A stretch of DNA of 64,000 bases, taken from contig CAMLRS010000012.1 in assembly GCA_946482515.1 (NCBI GenBank), positions 49,533 to 113,532 of the forward strand, in the 5' to 3' direction. Within the stretch, counting starts at the first letter, position 1, and each line of letters opens with the position of its first letter. Below the pieces are notes generated by a model. It did no database searches. It saw only the letters and a program-made list of their open reading frames with translations, and was not told where the DNA came from. Below, piece after piece: positions 9,563-17,768 of the stretch. A program made the position numbers and the translations under genes. The DNA is from an uncultured Flavobacteriales bacterium. Its GTDB lineage: Bacteria > Bacteroidota > Bacteroidia > Flavobacteriales > Crocinitomicaceae.

Positions 9563-12500
9563 ATGAAATACACGGAACTACAGGTAACGAGCAATTTCAG
9601 TTTCCTGCGTGGTGGATCACACCCCGAAGAATTGGTGGAGCAGGCGGCATTGCTGGGTTATGATACGATCGCCATCACCGATCGCAATACATTGGCAGGA
9701 GTGGTAAGGGCGCATGCAGCAGCTCGTGGTACTTCTGTGCGTATCATTATAGGTTGTCGGCTGGAATTACTGGATGGGTGGCCGCTGCTTGTCTACCCGA
9801 CCGACCAGCCCGCGTATGCACGGCTGTGTACGATGCTTTCGGAAGGGAATCTGCGGGCGGAAAAAGGGAGTTGTCATTTATACAGGGAAGACATTTACCG
9901 GTATGCGGAAGGAATGAAGATCATAGCCGTACCACCTGCTACCCTGAATGGTTCCTTTGAATTCGATACCTCTTCCCGGGCTTGTCTGATGGAATACAGG
10001 CAGCAGTTCGGTAGGCACTTGTATCTGGCGGCAAGCCGTTCGTACCTCGCCAATGATGCCAAGCGCTTGTTTCGCCTCGCGCAGCTTTCGGAACAATTAG
10101 ACATCCCGATGGTAGCCACCAACGATGTACATTACCATAACCCGGAGCGCAGGGAGTTACAGGATGTATTGACCTGTATCAGGGAGAAATGCACGATCCG
10201 TAAAGCGGGGTTCCGTTTGTACCAGAATGCGGAGAGATACCTCAAGCCAGCTGAAGAAATGCAGCGTCTGTTTGCTCATTATCCCGAAGCGATCGAACGA
10301 ACCCGGGAGCTGGCCAATGCCTGCCTGTTTTCCCTCGATGAATTGAAATACCTGTATCCTGAAGAGATCACCACCGAAGGGCGTACACCACAGGAGGAGC
10401 TGGTTCGGCTTACATGGGAAGGAGCGAACGAGCGGTTTAATGGCCAGGTGCCGGAGAATATCCGTAAGACCATCGAAATGGAGCTGGAATTCATCGAGCG
10501 CAAAGAATACGCGTCTTATTTTCTTACCGTTTACGACTATGTGCGCGAAGCAAATGCCCGGAAGATTCTTTGCCAGGGCCGCGGCTCTGCCGCTAATTCC
10601 GTTGTTTGTTATTGCCTGGGCATTACGGCTGTCAACCCTGCGAAATTCAAAGTGCTTTTTGCTCGGTTCATGAGTGATGCCCGTAATGAGCCGCCGGATA
10701 TTGATGTGGACTTTGAGCACGAGCGTCGCGAAGAGATCATGCAGTACATCTACAACAAATACGGTCGTGATCGGGCAAGTATTGTTGCAACCGTCACGCA
10801 GGTGCATTGGAAAGGCGCTATTCGGGATGTGGGCAAAGCAATGGGATTATCAGCTGATGCCATTAGCGTGTTGTCCAAAGGGAAATATGAGCTCACGGAC
10901 GAATGGTATGAAGGGAATACGACAACATCCGATGGCTTTGATGCCAACGATCCGCATTTGCGGAAAGTATTGGAGATTACCGGTCAGTATATTGGTTTCC
11001 CGCGCCAGTTGGGGCAGCATACCGGGGGCTTTGTCATCACGCGGGGGAAACTGACGGAGCTGTGTCCTGTTCTCAATGCCCGTATGGCAGATCGAACAAA
11101 TATCGAGTGGAATAAAGACGATATTGAAACACTGGGTTTCATGAAAGTGGATGTGCTGGCCTTGGGAATGCTTACCTGCATCAGGAAAGCCTTTGATATG
11201 GCTGAGAAGCATTATGGGAAACAATTCACGCTTGCCAATATTCCGCAGGACGACCCGAAGGTTTATGGAATGATCTCGCATGCCGATACAATAGGCGTAT
11301 TCCAGATCGAGAGCCGTGCCCAGATGTCGATGCTCCCAAGGCTCAGGCCAAAAGATTTTTACGATCTGGTTATCGAAGTGGCCATTGTGCGTCCGGGGCC
11401 TATTCAAGGCGATATGGTACACCCGTATTTGCGCCGGCGTGAAGGGAAAGAACCGGTAGAATTTCCTTCTGAGGAACTGAGGGAGATATTGGGGCGAACA
11501 TTGGGGGTGCCCCTGTTCCAGGAACAGGCCATGGAGATCGCTATTGTGGCGGCTGGCTTTACACCGGCAGAAGCTGACGGCTTGCGTCGAAGCATGGCAA
11601 CGTTTAAGGCCAAAGGAAAGGTCAGTGATTGGGAAACAAAACTGATCGCGGGAATGCTTAAGAATGGCTATGAAGAGGATTTCGCAAGACGCGTGTTCCG
11701 GCAGCTGGAAGGATTTGGTGCTTATGGTTTCCCTGAAAGCCATGCTGCCAGCTTTGCGCTGTTGGTCTACATTTCTTCATGGTTCAAATGCTACTACCCG
11801 GATATTTTTGCTGCGGCCTTGCTGAATAGTATGCCGATGGGTTTTTACCAGCCTGCGCAGCTGGTGATCGATGCTCGGAAACATGGTGTGGAGGTAAGAG
11901 CAGTTGATGTCAATCATTCCTTGTGGGACAATACACTGGAAGAGCGGTCAGGTGATTACTGCGCATTGCGGTTAGGTTTTCGCCAGGTTAAAGGTGTGAA
12001 GCAGGATGAGGTAGATTTGCTGCTTGCCGGGCGCACTGAATCCTATACCGGTATCCAGGCTGTACTAGAGGCTGGTGTTTCCATCGCAACGCTGGAACGA
12101 TTGGCTGATGCCGATGCTTTCCGATCCATAGGTTTGGACAGGCGACAAGCGTTGTGGGATGTATCTGCTTTGCAAAGCGCTCCGACAGGAATGTTCTCCA
12201 AACAACAGGATGAAACAGTTGATCAGAAAGCACATTTACCACAGATGCAACTTTCGGAACACGTTTTCCAGGATTACGCAGCAACCTCCTTATCGATCAA
12301 GGCACACCCGGTAAGCTTTGTTCGGGATAAATTGGTGCAATTCGGTGTCACACCTGCTGAATCTCTAAAGAATCTAAAGGATGGTATGCAGGTCAAAGTG
12401 GCAGGATTAGTGCTCGTAAGGCAGCGTCCGGGGACCGCCAGTGGTATATTGTTCATTACCCTCGAAGACGAGACCGGTGTGGCCAATCTCGTGGTGTTCA

Positions 12501-12697
12501 GCAAGAAATTTGAACAGTACCGGAAAGAGATACTACGCACCCGATTGTTAATGGTGGAAGGGAAACTCCAGGTCGAAGGCGAAGTCATTCATATCATCGT
12601 GCAGCGCTGTTTCGATATGTCGGTACTACTGTCCAGGCTATCCGATTCCAAAGACGCCTCCCCGGATGTCCTGCATGGAGGAAGGAATTTTCATTGA
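9563..12697 (+). CDS. dnaE2: Error-prone DNA polymerase III alpha subunit DnaE2 (ImuC)
   Basis: 1,044 residues, matching the family's usual 1,000-1,080. An N-terminal PHP domain starts YTELQVTSNFSFLRGGSHPEEL. The polymerase core carries the catalytic motif PDIDVDF at about residues 377-383, followed by the QYIYNKYGRDR segment. A C-terminal OB domain lies around residues 930-1020 (KVAGLVLVRQRPGTASG..FITLEDETG..NLVVF). The gene begins 12 bp after imuB and is the catalytic subunit of the damage-inducible mutasome. This is a dedicated translesion polymerase, not the replicative DnaE, as its context with imuA/imuB shows. Confidence 0.95.
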   Translation: MKYTELQVTSNFSFLRGGSHPEELVEQAALLGYDTIAITDRNTLAGVVRAHAAARGTSVRIIIGCRLELLDGWPLLVYPTDQPAYARLCTMLSEGNLRAEKGSCHLYREDIYRYAEGMKIIAVPPATLNGSFEFDTSSRACLMEYRQQFGRHLYLAASRSYLANDAKRLFRLAQLSEQLDIPMVATNDVHYHNPERRELQDVLTCIREKCTIRKAGFRLYQNAERYLKPAEEMQRLFAHYPEAIERTRELANACLFSLDELKYLYPEEITTEGRTPQEELVRLTWEGANERFNGQVPENIRKTIEMELEFIERKEYASYFLTVYDYVREANARKILCQGRGSAANSVVCYCLGITAVNPAKFKVLFARFMSDARNEPPDIDVDFEHERREEIMQYIYNKYGRDRASIVATVTQVHWKGAIRDVGKAMGLSADAISVLSKGKYELTDEWYEGNTTTSDGFDANDPHLRKVLEITGQYIGFPRQLGQHTGGFVITRGKLTELCPVLNARMADRTNIEWNKDDIETLGFMKVDVLALGMLTCIRKAFDMAEKHYGKQFTLANIPQDDPKVYGMISHADTIGVFQIESRAQMSMLPRLRPKDFYDLVIEVAIVRPGPIQGDMVHPYLRRREGKEPVEFPSEELREILGRTLGVPLFQEQAMEIAIVAAGFTPAEADGLRRSMATFKAKGKVSDWETKLIAGMLKNGYEEDFARRVFRQLEGFGAYGFPESHAASFALLVYISSWFKCYYPDIFAAALLNSMPMGFYQPAQLVIDARKHGVEVRAVDVNHSLWDNTLEERSGDYCALRLGFRQVKGVKQDEVDLLLAGRTESYTGIQAVLEAGVSIATLERLADADAFRSIGLDRRQALWDVSALQSAPTGMFSKQQDETVDQKAHLPQMQLSEHVFQDYAATSLSIKAHPVSFVRDKLVQFGVTPAESLKNLKDGMQVKVAGLVLVRQRPGTASGILFITLEDETGVANLVVFSKKFEQYRKEILRTRLLMVEGKLQVEGEVIHIIVQRCFDMSVLLSRLSDSKDASPDVLHGGRNFH

Positions 12698-12930
12698 GTG
12701 GATTCATACTTGATTTTTGTTGCTTTTGAGGAGTGAAAATTTGATGCTCAGCCTAAAATATCTTTCATTATCGCCCCATAAAAGTGCAGATAGTTTGAAG
12801 TAATATTCGATGGTGATAGAAAAAATGGGACAGGCTTGATCAACAGTTCAAAATATCGTTATCATTTTAATGGCTTTACAAGCGAAACCAAATCCTACAT
12901 ATTTGGATAGCAATAGAACTTATTGTTGGA
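12698..12930. other. Intergenic stretch, AT-rich, nothing recognised
   Basis: I see no convincing ORF, hairpin terminator or repeat between the dnaE2 stop and the small minus-strand membrane gene. Base composition drops to AT-rich here, in contrast to the imu genes. Confidence 0.4.
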
Positions 12931-13086
12931 TTAGCTCTGCGATACAACGAATAGTGTAATGGAAATAAGTGCTATCAGGACAAAAAAAACAAAATTCAGG
13001 TATTCACTTTTTGATCGTTTATTGCTTGTTTCACCTATAATGGCATTCATGAGGTCGTCAACACCACGAATAAAAATTTTCTTCAT
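12931..13086 (-). CDS. Small single-pass membrane protein, 51 residues
   Basis: Short ORF read from the sequence: a basic N-terminus (MKKIFIRGVDDLMNAIIGE), a charged middle (TSNKRSKSEY) and one hydrophobic segment (LNFVFFVLIALISITLFVVS) ending in QS. Start ATG is the complement of 13084-13086; the stop is at 12931-12933. It is divergent from the HEPN-motif gene that starts about 80 bp away. The single membrane helix near the C-terminus is typical of tail-anchored small proteins. No family recognised. Coding status is supported by length, a clean start and a coherent topology, not by homology. Confidence 0.5.
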   Translation of the reverse strand: MKKIFIRGVDDLMNAIIGETSNKRSKSEYLNFVFFVLIALISITLFVVSQS

Positions 13087-13168
13087 TGGAACAGCGTTTT
13101 CGTGAAGTTATCTATTATTTTTGGTTCATAACCAGATCACTACTCACAGTGACCACAAATTCTTTTCC

Positions 13169-14611
13169 ATGCCAAATGAACTAGCTAATAGCGAGAGTGG
13201 ACCTCTTATTGAACGCCAGGTACAACAAATTACAAACTTCTTAAATGAGATGGGATTGCCATCAGACAACATCATCGCTGATGTTGCTGAAAGAAATCGA
13301 ATAGGCGTAAATCTACCACAATACATCTATGATCTTCCCGAAGAGTTGAAACGTGACGCCAGGTATTTGTCAAAATTTGTTGTAGGAGCGGCCTTCGGAC
13401 TATTCGACTATGCTCTGAACTCGGTGTGGAACGAAGTTGTAATTTCTTTGCGGCAGAAAGCGATCACCTATGGAATCGAAATATTTTTTGATAATGCGGT
13501 AGGCGGAGCTCAAAGAGCACACTATAAGAAAGAGGAAGATCTTGCAGGTCTCAAGGATATTGTTCTACTTGATACATCAAAAAAACTCGAGCTGATCTCG
13601 GAAACAACATATAAAAAACTTGCGCATATACTCGATATGCGTAATGATATTGGAATATCCCATCCGACTAATTATACGATTAACGCCTTTGACCTATTAA
13701 GTTGGCTGCAAACTTGCATTCAGGATGTTTTAAAAGATCAGCCTTCGGCTGCAGCTATCCAAATAAAAGCATTCATAGATAATCTGAGAAAAGGTACTGA
13801 CGTATTAGAAACCAAAACAATTGAAGCAATAATACCGGAAATCGAAAGCCTTGCTACCCATCACTGCGATAGCATACTTCGGACAATTTTTGGGTTATAT
13901 GTTGCGCCCGATACGGACCAAGTGGTTAGAAAAAATATCTCACTAATCTCAAAAACAATTTGGAATTGCTGTTCAAATGAGGAGCGATACAGAATAGGAA
14001 TAATTCTCGCTGGTTTTAACAACAATCTTCATAGACAGAAGTACAAGTTAGGTGAAGGATTTTTTGATACAGTGGAAGGGAATAACTTTAGGACAACTTC
14101 AGAGCGCGTTCTTTCGCTAAGCAACCTTGCTGAAAGGTTGAAAGATGCCCACGAGGGATGGAACAACTTTTATAACGAGGCTCCAATCATTGAGCGAATA
14201 ATGACTTTCATCGAAAAATCGTCAGATATTCCGGTGGAGGTTTCTGACAAACTTATCAGAACGATTATGCTTTGCCGGATTGGAAAAGGAATCAACTATC
14301 AAAATGGTGTCTCTCCTGAAGGGAAAGAGTTTTATGATATGTTTTTTTCGCTAATGGGTGAGCAATACGTTCCAGAGCTTATTATTAGCTTAACAGACAA
14401 TCGTATTCAGCAGAGGCTTGGTAATAAAATTGTACTTTCTCAGGCAGTACAGGTGTTAAAATTAATTAGAAAGAATGTTGTCAATGAGAAGTTTTTGGAG
14501 TCGCTTGATTATTTAATTGAAGAATTTCCGAAATCTGAGAAAGTGGTTTTTAATGATAAGTTTAAGAAAATCACTTCAACCTTCCTTTCATGGGACAAAA
14601 AGAATAAGTAA
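13169..14611 (+). CDS. Uncharacterised protein with HEPN-like R-x6-H motif
   Basis: 480 residues from ATG 13169; an in-frame TTG at 13121 would add 16 residues and is less likely. No signal peptide or membrane segment, mostly helical. In the first third there is a conserved-looking block: GLFDYALNSVWNEVVISLR, then IFFDNAVGG, then DMRNDIGISHPTNY and LLSWLQTCIQDVL. The R-x6-H in RNDIGISH fits the catalytic motif of HEPN RNases, common in abortive-infection and toxin proteins. The rest (residues 200-480) has no recognised domain. Codon usage and AT-richness differ from the neighbouring imu operon. A role in defence is inference from the motif and the accessory context; the true substrate is unknown. 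Confidence 0.65.
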   Translation: MPNELANSESGPLIERQVQQITNFLNEMGLPSDNIIADVAERNRIGVNLPQYIYDLPEELKRDARYLSKFVVGAAFGLFDYALNSVWNEVVISLRQKAITYGIEIFFDNAVGGAQRAHYKKEEDLAGLKDIVLLDTSKKLELISETTYKKLAHILDMRNDIGISHPTNYTINAFDLLSWLQTCIQDVLKDQPSAAAIQIKAFIDNLRKGTDVLETKTIEAIIPEIESLATHHCDSILRTIFGLYVAPDTDQVVRKNISLISKTIWNCCSNEERYRIGIILAGFNNNLHRQKYKLGEGFFDTVEGNNFRTTSERVLSLSNLAERLKDAHEGWNNFYNEAPIIERIMTFIEKSSDIPVEVSDKLIRTIMLCRIGKGINYQNGVSPEGKEFYDMFFSLMGEQYVPELIISLTDNRIQQRLGNKIVLSQAVQVLKLIRKNVVNEKFLESLDYLIEEFPKSEKVVFNDKFKKITSTFLSWDKKNK

Positions 14612-14645
14612 TGCTCATTTTACATACCTATTAAAAATCAACTAT

Positions 14646-15947
14646 ATGAAAAAATCAGTATTCACATTTGCCATAGCGCTATGCTCAATGGTGACATTCG
14701 GACAAGATGTTGCCTTGGGCTTAAAATTTACACCTACTGAACAATTACAAGGAATTCCAATGGCGTCAACACCTTTTGCAGGTGACGAATTGCCAAGAAC
14801 AATTGATTTATCAGATAGAATGCCACCTGCCGGTGATCAAGGACGGCAGAGTTCCTGCGTAGCTTGGGCGGTTGCATATGCTTGTAAAAGTTATCAAGAA
14901 AAATATGAGGAAGGAAGTTCATATTGGCTTGGCGGTTCTGTTAATAGAAATGCTGTCTTTAGTCCTTCATTTATTTACAATCAAATCAATAATGGAGTTG
15001 ATGGAGGAAGTTTATTTACAGATGCCTTAAATATTTTGTCGCAACAAGGGGCTGTTAAATGGTCTGATATGCCATATGACGAAAAAGATTTTTTAACTAG
15101 ACCCAATAATAACCTTAAAAACAATGCTGAAAAATATAAAATTGATTTTTGGAGGAGAGTGAATTTTGTTGATTCTAAAGAGGTAAAAGCTCAATTAAAT
15201 GCAGGTTTCCCTGTGATAATTGGTGCCATGGTTGATAGAGGATTTGTGAACAGTGGTCGCGGTGGTCAAGATTTTACTTGGAGTTCATCCAGTGGAGAGC
15301 AACTTGGGGGACATGCTATGGTAGTAGTTGGTTATGACGATAGCAAAACTGCATTTAAAATTCTAAACTCTTGGGGGCAAAATTGGGGGAATAATGGATA
15401 CTGTTGGATTTCTTATTCATTCTTCTCAAACGCGATCAGAGAAGCATATGTAATGAAAGATGCAATAAATGGAACCGATACCCCCCCAGGTCCTAATCCG
15501 GTAGTAACACCCACAAGTGAGTTAAGTGCTAATTTCCAAATAACCAATGTCCAGCATAATTTACAAGATATTCAGCTTGGACAAATCATGAGATTCAATG
15601 GTATGGTGGATCTTCCTCAAGGTATTGGGAGACAAGTGCAAATTGTAATACGATTTTATCTCAATGACGGAAGAAATGGGAAAGGAATACCTGTTGGAAG
15701 TCTTTCCGCATACTTTATGATGCCTGATGGTTCAGCTGCTTGTGGTACGCCAAAATCAAATATTATCCCTGGAAATCAACAGTGGTATGCTAGTATGCCA
15801 TATCAAAGTTTAAATGTTCAAAGAGGAGGATTTTATTATGATCAATACCAGCCACGAACAACTTATTTGATTGCCGAACCGACTTTATATATTGATGATT
15901 TTGCAGTGAAAACGGGTCAGCTTATACCATTTTTTGTTAATCTGTAA
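14646..15947 (+). CDS. Secreted papain-like (C1A) cysteine protease
   Basis: 433 residues from ATG 14646, which gives a clean signal peptide (MKKSVFTFAIALCSMVTFGQ). An upstream in-frame start would overlap the previous gene and bury the signal. The catalytic Cys is in DQGRQSSCVAWAVAYACKSY, the catalytic His in GGHAMVVVGYDD, and the Asn in ILNSWGQNWGNNGYCWISY, all in the papain order. A proline-rich linker (TPPGPNP) then joins a C-terminal domain of about 140 residues that is probably beta-rich. It is exported across the inner membrane; there is no T9SS sorting tail. It lies 34 bp after the HEPN-motif gene but an export signal makes a direct partnership doubtful. Confidence 0.88.
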   Translation: MKKSVFTFAIALCSMVTFGQDVALGLKFTPTEQLQGIPMASTPFAGDELPRTIDLSDRMPPAGDQGRQSSCVAWAVAYACKSYQEKYEEGSSYWLGGSVNRNAVFSPSFIYNQINNGVDGGSLFTDALNILSQQGAVKWSDMPYDEKDFLTRPNNNLKNNAEKYKIDFWRRVNFVDSKEVKAQLNAGFPVIIGAMVDRGFVNSGRGGQDFTWSSSSGEQLGGHAMVVVGYDDSKTAFKILNSWGQNWGNNGYCWISYSFFSNAIREAYVMKDAINGTDTPPGPNPVVTPTSELSANFQITNVQHNLQDIQLGQIMRFNGMVDLPQGIGRQVQIVIRFYLNDGRNGKGIPVGSLSAYFMMPDGSAACGTPKSNIIPGNQQWYASMPYQSLNVQRGGFYYDQYQPRTTYLIAEPTLYIDDFAVKTGQLIPFFVNL

Positions 15948-16158
15948 ATAATACTGCATTTAACTTTACTATGAGTGATTGCTTATTCCTGCCTACTTCT
16001 GAAAAATCTGAAAAGATTTTCAATTTGGTGTTTACCTGCAAAGATAAATGCTGAACCATGAAAGCATACGCAACAGTATTAGTAGCAAAGTTCTTATGCA
16101 AAAAAGCGTAGGGCGCAACTTTCTCCAATATTCAGCGGCTATAAAATACCGTGTTTTT
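15948..16158. other. Intergenic stretch before repeat copy A
   Basis: No convincing gene. Short ORFs on both strands overlap each other, have no recognisable features and run into the duplicated block. Together with the start of the block this makes a 381-bp gap before the ankyrin gene. Confidence 0.4.
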
Positions 16159-16186
16159 GGTTCGACTTATGTACTGACTTGCGCAC
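16159..16186 (+). repeat. 28-bp end element, left end of copy A
   Basis: GGTTCGACTT, six variable bases, then a conserved TGCGCAC end. Relatives lie at 17444, 18376, 19661 and 25783. Similarity to a tRNA T-loop (GGTTCGA) is noted, but no T-stem can form. Confidence 0.6.
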
Positions 16187-16196
16187 CAACGACCCT

Positions 16197-16231
16197 AAAG
16201 CCTTATCCAGTCTTGGATGAGGCTTTTTTTG
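16197..16231. terminator. Hairpin terminator in copy A
   Basis: AAAGCCTTATCCA pairs with TGGATGAGGCTTT around a 4-nt loop with one wobble pair, followed by a run of Ts. It sits 10 bp after the 28-bp end element. Confidence 0.7.
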
Positions 16232-16328
16232 AATCGGAACAAGTCTGGACACTAAAGACAGGAACTTTGTAAAAAACCATATTTGATACGACTTTCAGAG
16301 TGTATTAGCTGGTTCGACAATTACAGGT

Positions 16329-16991
16329 TTAAATAACATACGCTTTCAAAAAGGGATATTCGTCGATTTTACCTTTAAGAAACTCAGTTGATTCTGCGTC
16401 TAGTTCGCTGATTGTTGCACCAGCTTCAAACAACAGTCTAAGGCACTCATATTGATGCCAAATATTGCCTTCGTCGTTTGAGGTTAAACAGTGAACCGCC
16501 CAATGCAATGGTGTACAATCGTGGTTCTTGTCTTTTAACGTGAAATCCGCACCCGCTTCTAAGAGTTTCTTAACGAGAAAATCTCTTCCGCAAAAGGACG
16601 CCCAATGTAATGTACTCGCTCCGTCAGAGTTACCAACCGAGTTCACATCTGCACCTTGTTTAATCAAGTAGACACCTACCTTTTCAGCATGGAGACTAGC
16701 GGAAGCCAGTAAAGGTGAATCATCCCCATTTATAAAGCGATCCCCTTCTATTCGTACGCCATGTTTTATGAGTATTTCTGCAAACCGTAACGCATTATCA
16801 TCGGACAATTTTCCGGAAATCACAGGATCGCAAATTCGATGAAGCGGGTGTGCTTTGGTTCGGCAGAAAAACTCAAACGGGATAGTAATACCTTCATCTG
16901 CTAATTGAGGTTTATGCGATAACAGGGGGTCTAATTTTTCAAACGCACCTTGCTCGATAAATCTCCGTACTCTATTGTTCCGAAAAAGCAT
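16329..16991 (-). CDS. Ankyrin-repeat protein, copy A
   Basis: 220 residues without signal peptide, made of ankyrin repeats: NGDDSPLLASASLHAEKVGVYLIKQGADVNSVG, then SDGASTLHWASFCGRDFLVKKLLEAGADFTLKD, then HDCTPLHWAVHC. The repeats form a protein-binding surface, so it probably works by binding a partner. Identical to the copy at 18546-19208. Divergent from the zinc-ribbon lipoprotein gene. Ankyrin proteins are one of the folds used by immunity proteins, but no toxin is adjacent here, so that is only a possibility. Confidence 0.85.
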   Translation of the reverse strand: MLFRNNRVRRFIEQGAFEKLDPLLSHKPQLADEGITIPFEFFCRTKAHPLHRICDPVISGKLSDDNALRFAEILIKHGVRIEGDRFINGDDSPLLASASLHAEKVGVYLIKQGADVNSVGNSDGASTLHWASFCGRDFLVKKLLEAGADFTLKDKNHDCTPLHWAVHCLTSNDEGNIWHQYECLRLLFEAGATISELDAESTEFLKGKIDEYPFLKAYVI

Positions 16992-17068
16992 TTCGATATT
17001 TTAGTCTGCACTAAAGATAGCTTTCCCAGGTCTAAATTGATTATCTTTAACCTTCTATTTTGCTTACA

Positions 17069-17401
17069 ATGAGAAACTTTTTATTTATATCCCTTTTGGC
17101 TCTAACTGCATTCGGATGCGGTCAGTCCGCAGATAGCAAATCCAATTCTGAAAAACAATCAATAGTTTCTCCTGATAAGCCGGAAACTAACCCACAAAAT
17201 GCTAGTGATGGTGAAACCATAGCATTAACCTCTAATATCACTTGCCCTAAGTGCGGTTTTACAGCAAAAGAAAAAATGCCAACGGAAGTTTGTCAAATCG
17301 CGTATACGTGTAAAAAATGTAAAACTACCATGAACCCAAAAGAGGGAGATTGTTGCGTTTTCTGCACTTATGGAGATCACAAATGTCCGTCGAAGCAATA
17401 G
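17069..17401 (+). CDS. Zinc-ribbon lipoprotein, copy A
   Basis: 110 residues from ATG 17069. A lipoprotein signal (MRNFLFISLLALTAFGC) predicts a lipidated Cys17, then a low-complexity linker rich in S, K and N. The C-terminal 55 residues hold paired cysteines: CPKCGFTAKEKMPTEVC, CKKC and GDCCVFCTYGDHKCP. The GDCCVFCxYG signature belongs to a small cysteine-rich domain I know from short proteins near metal-handling genes, where it probably binds zinc or another soft metal. Here it is tethered to a membrane, which is unusual. Identical to the copy at 19286-19618. Confidence 0.82.
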   Translation: MRNFLFISLLALTAFGCGQSADSKSNSEKQSIVSPDKPETNPQNASDGETIALTSNITCPKCGFTAKEKMPTEVCQIAYTCKKCKTTMNPKEGDCCVFCTYGDHKCPSKQ

Positions 17402-17443
17402 TGCGCCCATCGTGGTTTTTGATAAGTTATTAAGAAGATTTTT

Positions 17444-17471
17444 GGTTCGACTTGTGTAGTGAAGTGCGCAC
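17444..17471 (+). repeat. 28-bp end element, right end of copy A
   Basis: GGTTCGACTT at 17444 through TGCGCAC ending at 17471. It is the last part of the duplicated block; the sequence diverges from copy B immediately after it. Confidence 0.6.
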
Positions 17472-17613
17472 TCTGATAAAAAGCATCTTGCGAAGCAGGG
17501 TGCTTTTTTGTTTTCGATGAGTCTGTGTCCGACTCAAGGCGGATACAAGCGAGATGAAAACAAAAAAGTGCACAGCCGCGCAGCGGATGAGATGCTTTTT
17601 GTCCACTGCACGT
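17464..17613. repeat. Long imperfect inverted repeat between the duplicated blocks
   Basis: Left arm about 17464-17520 and right arm about 17550-17613. Matching segments include AAAAAGCATCT with AGATGCTTTTT, and GCTTTTTTGTTTTC with GAAAACAAAAAAGTGC. An inner hairpin with a T-run (17479-17507) acts as a likely terminator for the lipoprotein gene. The whole could fold into one long hairpin. Present only after copy A. Confidence 0.6.
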
Positions 17614-17666
17614 CGCGCTAGCTGGATCTGAACTCCAGTCGTGCGCACTCAGTAACAAAAAATAAT

Positions 17667-17700
17667 AAATGCCCGCTTTCGAGTGGGCATTTGTTATTTT
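17667..17700 (+). terminator. Terminator of the AAATGCCCGC family
   Basis: AAATGCCCGC pairs with GTGGGCATTT around a short loop, then T-rich. Nearly the same hairpin with the same A-rich leader (AACAAAAAAT) follows the 28-bp elements at 19661 and 25783. Confidence 0.75.
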
Positions 17701-17768
17701 ATTCGATTCCACTTGCTCGTGATTATGGAATCAGGAGAGCGTCTGCATCACTACCGAAAATTATATAT

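Larger units (their letters stand above)
16159..17471 (+). repeat. 1,313-bp direct repeat, copy A
   Basis: This block recurs at 18376-19688 with a constant offset of 2,217 bp. The two encoded proteins are identical, and the only difference I noticed is T16172 versus C18389. It carries a hairpin terminator, the minus-strand ankyrin gene and the plus-strand zinc-ribbon lipoprotein gene. Both ends of the block are related 28-bp elements (GGTTCGACTT ... TGCGCAC). Confidence 0.95.

Noticed and set aside
10157..10807. 216-codon minus-strand ORF
   Set aside because: Lies wholly inside dnaE2 in antisense; no start context, domain or promoter. Typical shadow ORF of a GC-richer coding region.
10850..11743. 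297-codon minus-strand ORF
   Set aside because: Antisense to the conserved polymerase core of dnaE2, rich in H, R and Q as expected of a shadow frame.
16159..16186. tRNA 3'-end remnant (GGTTCGA with a terminal CGCACCA-like end)
   Set aside because: No T-stem can pair around GGTTCGA in any copy, and no acceptor or anticodon half lies upstream. Kept only as a repeat.
16048..16272. 74-codon plus-strand ORF
   Set aside because: Runs through the 28-bp element and the hairpin terminator of copy A and has no protein-like features.
16159..17471. Integron gene cassette with attC site
   Set aside because: The expected GTTRRRY core is absent (the element reads GTTCGAC), genes lie in both orientations within the block, and no integrase is in the window.
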